Assembly: GCA_963742585.1 (NCBI GenBank)
Contig: CAVUMI010000009.1
Location: forward strand, 186,001 to 250,000
DNA: 64,000 nucleotides
DNA from: JACDEA01 sp963742585
Lineage (GTDB): Bacteria > Actinomycetota > Acidimicrobiia > Acidimicrobiales > JACDEA01
Direction of reading: 5' to 3'
This document shows positions 50,336-58,805 of the stretch, piece after piece. The notes under the pieces were generated by a model. The model worked only from the letters and a program-made list of their open reading frames with translations. It made no database searches and was not told the DNA's origin. Position 1 is the stretch's first letter. Every line of letters starts with the position of its first letter. Made by a program: the position numbers and the translations under genes.

Positions 50336-50462
50336 CTAGGAGACTGCTGATTTACGACCTCTCCGCCGTCTTTCGCCGCAAGCGAATCCCGTCGACCAGC
50401 GTATTCGTAGCGCTGTAGGCGCCGGCGAAGCCGGCGGCGCATTCAAATCAGCCGTCTCCTAG
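50336..50462. mobile_element. 127-bp MITE-like element with terminal inverted repeats
   Basis: Ends ctaggagactgctgattt (50336-50353) and aaatcagccgtctcctag (50445-50462) are inverse complements at 17 of 18 positions. An internal hairpin, gccggcgaagccggc, lies near the right end. No coding frame. It fills the whole gap between the nifU-like gene and meaB. A folded regulatory RNA is the alternative to a mobile element; no target-site duplication could be set with confidence. Confidence 0.6.
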
Positions 50463-50471
50463 ATTCGGCGG

Positions 50472-51425
50472 GTGCGCCGGAGTGATCCTCGGGAGTTGGT
50501 CGACGCCGCGGTGGCCGGCGATCGGGCGGCGCTGGCGCGGCTGATCTCGTTGATCGAACGCGGGGGCGAGCCGGCGCGAGACGTCGGGCGCCTTGCGTAT
50601 CCCAAGGGCGGGCAGGCGTACACGGTGGGCATCACCGGCGCGCCGGGGGCGGGCAAGTCGACGTTGACCAACCGCCTGATTCGCACCGTCCGCGCCAGTG
50701 ATACCGAGGTCGCGGTACTGGCCATAGACCCAACGTCGCCGTTCAGCGGCGGCGCGATCCTCGGGGATCGAGTGCGGATGCAGGACCACGCCATCGACCG
50801 CGGCGTATTCATCCGCTCGATGGCCACACGCGGTCACATGGGTGGCTTGGCCCTGGCGACGCCCGAGGCGATCCGCGTTCTCGACGCTGCGGGGTTTCCG
50901 CTGGTGTTGGTCGAGACCGTGGGCGTTGGGCAGGTCGAGGTCGAGATCGCCGGCGAGGCCGACACCACCGTGGTCGTGGTGACCCCAGGGTGGGGCGACT
51001 CGGTTCAGGCCAACAAGGCGGGACTGTTGGAGATGGCCGACGTCTTCGCCATCAACAAGGCCGATCGCGGCGGCGCGGAAGACACTGCCCGTGATCTCGA
51101 GCAGATGCTGGACCTCTCGGCACCGGGCGATTGGCGGCCGCCGGTCATCCGAACGGCCGCGGCCACCGGTGAAGGCATTGACGATCTCTGGGCGGCCATC
51201 ACGAACCACCGCGAGTTCCTGGAGAAGGACGGGCGGCTCGAACAGCGGCGCGCCGACCGTGCCGTCAACGAGGTGCGAGCGATCGTCACCGCTCGACTGG
51301 AACAGCAGGCGTTCGCCGCGCTCGAGGACGACAGTTTCGAAGGCCTTCGCGACGACCTGGTCGAGCGACGGACCGACCCTTATTCGGCGGCCGAGGAGGT
51401 TCTGCGGTGGAAGAACGATTCGTAG
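50472..51425 (+). CDS. meaB: MeaB/ArgK-family GTPase, B12 mutase chaperone
   Basis: G3E-family GTPase that protects and reloads methylmalonyl-CoA mutase. 317 residues, intact, GTG 50472. YTVGITGAPGAGKSTLTNRLI (P-loop), AVLAIDPTSPFSGGAILGDR, FIRSMATRGHMGGLALAT, LVLVETVGVGQVEVEIAGEA and the NKAD motif in FAINKADRGGAED. The partner mutase subunit is encoded at 44151. It overlaps the following hydratase gene by 19 bases. Confidence 0.95.
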   Translation: MRRSDPRELVDAAVAGDRAALARLISLIERGGEPARDVGRLAYPKGGQAYTVGITGAPGAGKSTLTNRLIRTVRASDTEVAVLAIDPTSPFSGGAILGDRVRMQDHAIDRGVFIRSMATRGHMGGLALATPEAIRVLDAAGFPLVLVETVGVGQVEVEIAGEADTTVVVVTPGWGDSVQANKAGLLEMADVFAINKADRGGAEDTARDLEQMLDLSAPGDWRPPVIRTAAATGEGIDDLWAAITNHREFLEKDGRLEQRRADRAVNEVRAIVTARLEQQAFAALEDDSFEGLRDDLVERRTDPYSAAEEVLRWKNDS

Positions 51426-52185
51426 CGGTCGAGCAGCGCGACGACGGTGTCGCTGTCGTTCGGCTCGATCGGCCGAAGATGAACGCCCTTTCGATGGCGC
51501 TGCTCCGCCAGCTGGGAGACGCGGCGGCGGCGCTGGCGGCTGATCCACCGGGGGCAGTCGTCGTCTGGGGTGGTGAACGTATATTCGCCGCGGGTGCCGA
51601 CATCAGTGAGTTCGCCGGTCCCGACGAAGCCCGCGCCGTCGGTGCCGCATTCCGCGGAGCCCTCGACGCGCTCGAGTCGATTCCACGGGCAACGATCGCG
51701 GCGATCGCCGGGTACGCGCTCGGCGGTGGCTGCGAGTTGACCCTCGGGTGCGACTTCCGGATCGCGGCGGACACGGCGAAGTTCGGCCAGCCCGAGATCC
51801 TGCTCGGCATCATCCCGGGCGGCGGCGGGACGCAGCGGCTTCCTCGACTCATCGGCCCGGCGCGGGCCAAAGAGATCATCTTCAGCGGTCGACAGGTTCC
51901 CGCCGACGAAGCGCTCCGGATCGGCCTGGTCGATCGGGTGGTACCCGCCGATCAGCTGTTCGACGAGGCGGTGAGCATGGGCGGCCGAACTTGCCCGTGG
52001 CGCCGACCGTGGCCCAGGGTCTGGCCAAGCGCGCCATCGATCGCGGCCTCGACGGATCCCTGGCCGAGGGGCTCGACCTCGAGCTCACGGCCTTCGCCGA
52101 CGTCTTCCACACGAAGGACGCGGCGATCGGCGTCGAGTCGTTCCGAGAGCACGGCCCTGGTCAAGCCCGCTTCACGGGGCAATAG
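51407..52185 (+). CDS. Enoyl-CoA hydratase/isomerase family protein
   Basis: Crotonase fold. GTG 51407 (EERFVAVEQRDDGVAVVRLD). VVVWGGERIFAAGADISEFA and AAIAGYALGGGCELTLGCDF form the oxyanion hole; the catalytic Glu region reads AKFGQPEILLGIIPGGGGTQ. An indel near 51980 precedes VAQGLAKRAIDRGLDGSLAE and the end VESFREHGPGQARFTGQ. About 258 residues. The overlap with meaB suggests cotranscription, perhaps in propionate or branched-chain acyl-CoA breakdown. Confidence 0.9.
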
Positions 52186-52186
52186 C

Positions 52187-52763
52187 CTCCTGCTCGTCGT
52201 CGTCGCCGGCTGGCCGGCGGCGGGCAAGACCACCCTGGCCCGCGAGTTCGGGGTCCGCCTGGGCCTGCCGGTATTCACCAAGGACGACGTCAAGGAATTG
52301 CTCTTCGACACGCTCGGTGTGGGTGACCGCGCCTGGTCGAAGCGCCTCGGTCACGCGTCGATCAAGGTGTTGGAGTACCAACTCGAGACGGTTCTCGCCG
52401 CCGGCCAATCGGTGGTCGGCGAGTGCAACTGGGACGCCACGTGAGCACGCCCGAGCTCCGCGGCATCGTCGATCGCACCGGCGCGGTGCCGGTCGTCGTC
52501 GCGGTGCACGCCGAGCCAGCGCGATCGTCGAGCGCTACCGGCGTCGGGCCGAGGCGGGGGAGCGCCATCCCGGGCATCTTGATGGCGAGGTACTGGATGA
52601 GATCGTTCAGAGGGTCGGCCAACCGTATGAGCCGCCGGACCTCGGCGGCGCTCGGGTCGACGTCGATCTGACGGACATGTCAGAGGTTGCTACCGCGGTC
52701 GACACGGTCGCGCAGGCGCTTCAGGTTGCTGCGCCAGACGCGGCGCAGTACCGGTCGCGCTGA
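52187..52763 (+). CDS. Small P-loop ATPase/kinase (AAA_33 type)
   Basis: LLVVVAGWPAAGKTTLAREF is a Walker A at the very N-terminus. PVFTKDDVKELLFDTLG, VLEYQLETVLAAGQSVVGEC and, past indels near 52440 and 52520, IVERYRRRAEAGERHPGHL follow the pattern of zeta-toxin-like or gluconate-kinase-like small kinases. About 190 residues. No clear start codon lies between the hydratase stop and the P-loop, so an indel there is likely. Its 3' end overlaps the SRPBCC gene on the other strand by about 80 bases. Confidence 0.68.
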
Positions 52764-53127
52764 GGAGCCCTGCTACTTGGCCGCCGCGCCACCATGGAAA
52801 GTGGAGCCGCTCGGTCCAAATGAACCGCGTACCGTCCGCGGTCGCCTGCAACCGGAAGTTGCCGTCGCCGGTGACTATGCCGGCGTGGCGGATGCCCATG
52901 GACTCACCCTCGAGCCACTCGGTCACCTCCATGCGGTCCGTCAGCCGGAAGGGACCGACCCGCGTATCGCAGTCGAATGTGGTGCCAACGCCTTCGGTCG
53001 TGGGTGATGTGAACCGAATTGCGACCGCATCGCGCATCCACTCGGTGTGCGACGCGATGTTCCTGACGTAGCGCCAGACGATATCCGGCGGTGCCTGTAT
53101 GTCGACGCTGACCGTAATGGGTCGCAC
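52680..53127 (-). CDS. SRPBCC-family protein (polyketide cyclase/START-like)
   Basis: ATG 53127. ITVSVDIQAPPDIVWRYVRN, TSPTTEGVGTTFDCDTRVGP, FRLTDRMEVTEWLEGESMGI and TRFIWTERLHFPWWRGG fit a helix-grip lipid-binding fold. Past indels near 52760-52780 the C-terminal helix reads RPVLRRVWRSNLKRLRDRVD, a usual end for this family, and stops at 52680. About 148 residues. It probably binds a hydrophobic ligand. Convergent overlap with the P-loop kinase. Confidence 0.75.
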
Positions 53128-53151
53128 GGGGCGTCAAACTAACGGGCGTGT

Positions 53152-54474
53152 TTGGTGATGCCGAGCGGCCAGACCCGGGTGCGGACGGAGCAGGATCGCG
53201 CCCTGCGCGCCTATGTCCGCCGCCAGGTGTATCCCTACTCGGTCGCCAATCGCAATCGACTCAGCGCCGCCGGGTTCGGGCCGTTCGGTGTGCAGCACGG
53301 CGGCGGATCTCGAACGGGTCGAACCCTTGCGGTGGAGTCGAGGTGGGAGACGGCGCCGACCTGGTGTTGCGGCCTCACCGCAACACGATCACCCGGCTCG
53401 GCTCGCCCGCACTGGCGATCCGGGTGTTGCATTGCCACTCTGCTCCGCCGCCGCCAGACGCTGAACCGGAACGTCATCGAACCGATTTATCGCCCGATCC
53501 AGTGGATGATCCAGGAGGGCGTGCCGATCGCCGTGACGGCGATCGATCTCGAACGGCTGAGCGAGATCGGCCGGCGGTGGCTTGAGGCCGCCGGCGTCGG
53601 TCGCGAGCGACGTCGTGGCCAGCATCATCCCGGCCGGTCCGCATCTCGACTTCTGGCAGCTGGCGGTGGCGACCCGGCGAGCCGGCGTCGCCGCCGCGTT
53701 CCTTGAAAACCGTCCCGCACTGCAGGACCTTCTACGGCTGCGGCCAACCGTGCTGGCCGGGCGGCCGACCAGGATCTCGCTCGCATTGGCCGGCGAGGCG
53801 AGTGCCGCCAGCATCGCAAGTTCTCGGCCAACGTGCACACCGTCCTTGCCACCGGTGACCTGATCGACGACACGGACCCGGCGATCGATCAAGGGCCTGC
53901 TAGGTCCCGACGTTGCCGTTCTCGCCGCGTGGGCGCCGCCCGGTGTGCGCTCCCTTGTGGGCCGAGTGCCGGGGCGGCAAGGGCTTTCACACGTGGCCGG
54001 CGGCGGAGATCGTCGACGTCGTCGATCCCGACACGCAAACCGTGATTCCCAGGGGCATGCAGGGCGAAGTGGTGTGGAGCGCGCTCGGGTTGGGCGGGCA
54101 CGGTGATGCTGCGGCTGCAGACCGGCGTCCGTGCCGTCATGGACGACGCGACCTGCCCGCGTGTCGGCGCACGACATCCCCGCGGCTCAAGGTCCTCGGC
54201 CGCCAGCGTGGCGACCCTTCGCGCCGGTCCTCGACGGTCATCCCGGCGTCGCGGCGTGGCAGGGCGAGTTGACGCGCCGGAACGGCAGCGAGGAGCTCGT
54301 CGTGTATCCTCGCGCCGGTCCCGGCCCGGCCACCCGGGCCGGCTCGTGCGTGACCTCGACGCGCGGTCTGGAGCTGACCCGGCCAGCGACGCAGTTCGTC
54401 GTGCTCAGCGCCAGAGGATCTTGGAGCGCAGGCTCGCCGAACACGGCTACAACCGCGTGGTGGACAAGCGATGA
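53152..54474 (+). CDS. Phenylacetate-CoA ligase-like adenylate-forming enzyme
   Basis: AMP-forming ligase read across at least seven indels. The N-terminus TEQDRALRAYVRRQVYPYSV resembles PaaK. Then LNRNVIEPIYRPIQWMIQEG, ASIIPAGPHLDFWQLAVATR, VHTVLATGDLIDDTDPAIDQ, GMQGEVVWSALG, GTVMLRLQTGVRAVMDDATC, TPRLKVLGR and a C-terminal HPGVAAWQGELTRRNGSEEL. Blocks follow PaaK order but classical adenylation motifs are blurred by the indels. About 440 residues. The TGA overlaps the cysteine desulfurase ATG (ATGA), so a link to sulfur transfer or to an aromatic acid thioester is possible but unproven. Confidence 0.62.
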
Positions 54475-55607
54475 CGGCATACCTGGACCACGCGGCTACG
54501 ACGCCGATGCGCCCCGAAGCGATCGCGGCGATGCTGCCGTACCTCACCGAGCGGTTCGGCAACCCGTCGGGTGCGCACGCGATCGCCCGCCAGGCGCGGG
54601 CGGCCATCGACGAGGCGCGCGACGTCGGTTGCCGCCGCCCTGGGTGCGCATGCCGGGCGAGATCGTGTTCACCGCCACCGGCACCGAGGCCGACAACTTC
54701 GCCGTGTTGGGCGCGGGTGGCCGCGGCTCCGGGCGGGCATGCGGTGTGTTCGGCCGTCGAGCACCACGCTGTGCTTGCATGCGGTCGAGGCCGTCGGCGG
54801 CACCGTGGTGCCGGTCGACTGGAGTCGGGCGTCATCGATCTCGACGCTCTCGAGCGACGCCCTGAGCGATGACGTCGCCGTCGTGTCGGTGATGCTGGCC
54901 AACAACGAAGTCGGCACGATCCAGCCGCTGGCCGAGGTGGCGGAATCGTCCGCTCGCGAGCGCCCAGCGCGGTGCTGCATACCGACGCCGTGCAGGCGGT
55001 CACGTGGCTCGACGTGGCCGCCGAGCACTGCGGTGGCCGACCTGGTCAGCATCAGCGCCCACAAGTTCGGCGGGCCCAAGGGCGTCGGCGCCTTCGTCGC
55101 ACGGGAGGACGTGCAGCTCGGCGCCGATCATCCACGGCGGTGGACAGGAACGTGAGCGGCGCAGCGGCACGCACAACGTCGCCGGCATCGTCGGCTTGGC
55201 CGCCGCGCTCAACGACGACGGTGACGCAACGGCCGGCCACCGTGGCTCGCGTCGGCGCCCTGCGCGACCGGCTCGCCGATGCGCTGCTCGCCGCGGTCGC
55301 CGGCACCACCGAGACCGGCGGTCGGCGCGTGGCAAGATCGCCGGCACATGCCATCTGCTCTTCGACGGCGTCGAGAGCGAGGCGCTGCTACTGCTGCTCG
55401 ACGACGCCGGCGTGTGCGCGTCGGCCGGCTCGGCGTGCGCCAGCGGCGCCTTCGAGCCGTCACATGTACTGACCGCCATGGGCATCGAGGACCACGCTGG
55501 CGCTGTCGAGCTTGCGGCTGTCCCTCGGATGGACGACAACCGACGACGACATCGACCACGCCATGAAGGCGGTGCCCGAGGCGGTTACCCAGTTGCGACC
55601 GGGGTAG
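54471..55607 (+). CDS. Cysteine desulfurase (NifS/IscS family)
   Basis: PLP enzyme that takes sulfur from cysteine. ATG 54471 (MTAYLDHAATTPMRPEAIAA). RFGNPSGAHAIARQARAAID, EIVFTATGTEADNFAVLGAG, VMLANNEVGTIQPLAEVAE and VLHTDAVQAV lead to the PLP lysine in DLVSISAHKFGGPKGVGAFV and HGGGQERERRSGTHNVAGIV. The mobile Cys loop reads VCASAGSACASG. At least nine indels break the gene, the densest in the window. About 375 residues. mnmA begins seven bases on, so the likely role is sulfur supply for tRNA thiolation as well as Fe-S clusters. Confidence 0.9.
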
Positions 55608-55613
55608 TCGCTG

Positions 55614-56665
55614 ATGCGCGTGCTGGTTGCCATGTCGGGCGGGGTGGACTCGTCGGTGGCCGCCGCGTTGTTGCGCGACGAAGGCCACGAGGTCGTCGGC
55701 GCCACGATGAAGCTGTGGGGCGGGGCCAGCGACTCGGGGTGCTGTTCGGTCGCCGACGTCGACGACGCCCGCCGCGTCGCCGCAGCAACTCGGCTCGCCC
55801 ATCACGTCTTCAACTTCACCGACGATTTCGACGCGGCACGTGGTCGAGCCCTATGTGGATGCGCACCGGCATGGCCGTACGCCGAATCCCGTGCGTCGAA
55901 TGCAACCGCCATCTCAAGTTCGACCGGTTCTTCCACCGCGCGCCGGCAGCTCGGATTCGACGCGGTGGCCACCGGTCACCACGCGCGCGTCACACGCGAT
56001 GGGCGACCGGTGGCGGCTGCAGCGGGGCGCCGACTCGGCCAAGGACCAGTCCTACGTGTTGTCGATGCTCGGCCAGGACGTGCTGGCCCGCTGCCGGTTC
56101 CCGGTGGGGGAGTTGACCAAGTCCGACGTGCGGGCCGCGGGCGACTCGAGCTCGGGCTGCGTACCGCGGCCAAGGCGGAGAGTCAGGATGTCTGTTTCAT
56201 CCTTGCGTCGCGCGGACGCCGCGGCGTTTCTCGCCGACCGCATGCCGCTCAATCCCGGCCGGCCCTCGATGTGGAACCGGCGACGTGCGTCGGTCGAGGT
56301 CGACGCCGTCGAGTTGGTGACTGTCGGCCAGCGACGCGGGCTCGGCGTCGGCGGCGGGGAGGCGCGGTACGCGGTGGCGGTCGACACCGTTACGCGTGAC
56401 GGTGACCGTCGGTGGGCCTTCGCGGACCTGAGCTACGACGCGACGCCGGTGGAGTCGCTCACATGGGTCGACGCGACCTGTGCCCGCCGGTACCGAGGTG
56501 CGGGTGCAAACGTCGGCGCACGGCGCCACCGCGTTGCGCGCCGCTTCACCGGAGTGGGTCCGTGCAATGGGCGACGGCCTACCGGCGGCGTCGCGCCCGG
56601 CCAGACCGTTGCGTTCTACGACCCGAGCCGACATCAGCGTGCTCGGCGCTGCCGTCGCGACATGA
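55614..56665 (+). CDS. mnmA: tRNA 2-thiouridylase MnmA
   Basis: Thiolates U34 of tRNA Lys/Glu/Gln. ATG 55614 gives MRVLVAMSGGVDSSVAAALL (PP-loop SGGVDSS) and KLWGGASDSGCCSVADVDDA. Past indels: HGRTPNPCVECNRHLKF with the catalytic Cys, VATGHHARVTRDG, AKDQSYVLSMLGQ, FPVGELTKSDVR and AESQDVCFI with the second Cys, and late VAPGQTVAFYD. It ends VLGAAVAT at a TGA that overlaps the next ATG. At least six indels. About 350 residues. Confidence 0.9.
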
Positions 56666-56780
56666 CGCCCCGGGAGATCCCGCGGCGCAAGGCGCATCGG
56701 CCCGTCAAGCGATGATGGCCGTCACACTCGTGTTTTTCGTCGGCCTCATCCTGGGCTTCGTCCTCGGGCGCACGTTGTGA
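56662..56780 (+). CDS. Small single-helix membrane protein
   Basis: ATG 56662 overlaps the mnmA stop; past one indel the frame reads DPAAQGASARQAMMAVTLVF then FVGLILGFVLGRTL. The clean part from ATG 56712 encodes 22 residues with one hydrophobic helix containing a GxxxG-like GLILG. About 38 residues in all. It may be a stabilising or regulatory micropeptide. A palindrome follows four bases later. Confidence 0.45.
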
Positions 56781-56783
56781 GCT

Positions 56784-56833
56784 GTTCACCGGGCGATTCT
56801 CACGCGCTATGCGCGGAGAATCGCCCGGTGAAC
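56784..56833. repeat. Intergenic perfect palindrome, family A copy 2
   Basis: Arms 56784-56801 and 56816-56833 are identical in sequence to 2852-2901, including the loop. It sits between the small membrane protein gene and the converging membrane-protein gene that ends at 56838. Confidence 0.85.
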
Positions 56834-56837
56834 GCAG

Positions 56838-57776
56838 TCAGGACAGGCGGTAGCCGCGGTCGGTGACTTCGGCGAGGACGGCAGCGGCGCGGGTGGGGGC
56901 GACGAGGACGCGATTGCGTTGTCACCGTCCCCGCGGTGGGGCGGCGGCCGGGGCGGTCGATGACGAGGAGGCCGGTCGGTTCGGTCAGGTCGCAACTCCA
57001 GGGCCAGGCCCAGACGCGCCCGACGTAAGGTCGAGCGCGTCGTCGGCCTCGGCGGGCGCCGGACCGAGTGCGAGCGATCGCCGGACGCTGGAACAGCACC
57101 GGGTCGGCCAAGCGAGAAGCGGGTCATGGATGACCAGGCCGGCGGGCACGACCACGAGCCAGCGCCGGGCCAGCCCGTGCAGGGCTCGACCGGCCACGGC
57201 AGCGGCAAAGCAGCCGACCACGGCCACGATGCCGCCGACGACCCACCGGCCGCCGGCGAGGAGCAGCATGGCCGCGGTCGGCCCACCGACCAGCACCGAC
57301 CCATGCCAGCGCGGCCGGACCGACCAGCGCGACCGCCGGCGGTCGCAGCGGGAAGCGGCGTTCGTTGGGGTAGGCCGGGCCGTTCACGCAGACGACGGCG
57401 GTGGCGGGGGCGAAGGCGGCCGCGACCGCCAGCGCCGACGTTCAGCGCCGCCAGGAACGACGTGTGACCGCCGACGGCGGCGAGGGCGACGGCGGCGGCC
57501 GCCGCCGGCGTGAGTACCCGCCAGGTCGTGAGGGCCAAGGGGTGGGGCACCAGCGTGGCGACCAAGGTCGCCAGCCACAGACACCCAGAGCCCGGTCTGA
57601 GGCCGTGGTCGCGCACATGCGGGTCCCAGTCCATCGAGCGCGTCACCCAGAACGGGACCGGCGGTCAGCGGGAGGAGCGCCCACGCGACGCGGCCGACCC
57701 AGACGGTCGCGGCAAGGTATCTACCCGCAAGGCGTCGAATGCACTTTGGATAGCGTGCTGCGGGTAGCGCGTTCAT
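56838..57776 (-). CDS. Hypothetical multi-pass membrane protein
   Basis: From ATG 57776 (MNALPAARYPKCIRRLAGRY), joined over several indels: YLAATVWVGRVAWALLPLTA, CLWLATLVATLVPHPLALTT, RPPAVALVGPAALAWVG, MLLLAGGRWVVGGIVAVVG and LARRWLVVVPAGLVIHDPLL. About five TM segments, then a cytosolic C-terminal domain (LDLTSGASG, LLVIDRPGRRPTAGTVTT) that ends DRGYRLS. About 300 residues. The family is not recognised. Confidence 0.55.
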
Positions 57777-57793
57777 GGACTGGGAGGATAGGG

Positions 57794-58640
57794 ATGAGCG
57801 GGGTAGGACACCATCGCCGGCGCGCCGCCGGCCTCGCCGGGGCTGGTCGTGATCGCGGCCGCGCTGGCGGCGTCCATCTGAGTGGCGTCGAGGCCGCCCG
57901 TGCCGACCACGCCCAACGCCCAGCAGATCGCCGCGGCGACCGCCCCGTGCCCGGTAAAGACCAAGGGCGAGGTGTTCTTCGACCGCAGCGTCGCCCTCGG
58001 GCCGCAACAACGGCGGAACGGTGAGGATCAGCGCCAAGCCCGACGGCACCGGCGGCATCATGGTCGACGACCAGATCATCGTCACGGTCTCGCGGCCGGA
58101 CGGCTCGCAGTCGACCGTCTCGCACGCGTTCAACGACCAGCGATGCACCGCCTGACCTCACATCGAGCCGCCCATCGATCTGTCAATGCCGCTGGTGCCG
58201 CGGCGGCAACAGCGTGGTTCGGGTTCAGCTCAAGGACGTCTGCGGCGGCAAGGAAGCGCCCGGTCACCAACTTTGTGGCTTGGTCGTGAACGGCCAGCCC
58301 ACGCTCTTGCGGGCGTCGCCGGTCATGCTGTCACGGCGCTGCCGGCCAGCCCCGAACTGGTGACGTCCACTTGCCGAACGTCAGCGCCAAGCTGACCGAA
58401 GCGGCGACGTTCAATCCGCTTCCGGGCCGCCTGGTCACATTCCGGGCCGGCTCCAGCGTGATCTGTTCCGCGATCACCGACTCCGACGGCGTGGCCGCCT
58501 GCGGCGGCCTCGCCGAGGACCTCACCGCCGTGCTCAACCTGGGCTACGACGCGGTGAATTCGCCGGCGACCCCAACTACAGCGGCTCCATCGCGCACGGA
58601 TGCGTTGCTCACGATCGGGACGACCGCTCTGCCAGACTGA
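57794..58640 (+). CDS. Secreted protein with Ig-like domain, heavily frameshifted
   Basis: A hydrophobic N-terminus (PPASPGLVVIAAALAASI) looks like a signal peptide. Then PTTPNAQQIAAATAPCPVKT, KGEVFFDRSVALG, GGIMVDDQIIVTVSRPDGSQ, GGNSVVRVQLKDVCGGKEGA and a C-terminal Ig-like domain NVSAKLTEAATFNPLPGRLV, TFRAGSSVICSAITDSDGVA, LGYDAEFAGDPNYSGSIA, as in Big_3-type domains. At least six indels. About 280 residues. The start at ATG 57794 is tentative. It is divergent from the membrane protein by 17 bases. Confidence 0.5.
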
Positions 58641-58652
58641 GTCCGGTGCGCG

Positions 58653-58799
58653 ATGTACGGCTGGTCGATCTCGACGTAATACGGCGTTACAGCCTTGGCG
58701 GTGCGTCAGGAGACGGCGCCGGCCGAGGAAGTGCTGGCGATGCTCGACGCCAGCCGCGAGGTGGTCCTTGCCGCCCTCGAGCCGCCGGCGCGACCTTGA
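58653..58799 (+). CDS. Small hypothetical protein with in-frame TAA
   Basis: ATG 58653 gives MYGWSIST, then TAA at 58677-58679, and the same frame continues YGVTALAVRQETAPAEEVLA, MLDASREVVLAALEPPARP to TGA 58799. If the TAA is a miscalled GAA the product is 48 residues, acidic and helical. It ends six bases before ligA. The family is not recognised; it could be non-coding. Confidence 0.35.
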
Positions 58800-58805
58800 A
58801 GGCGA

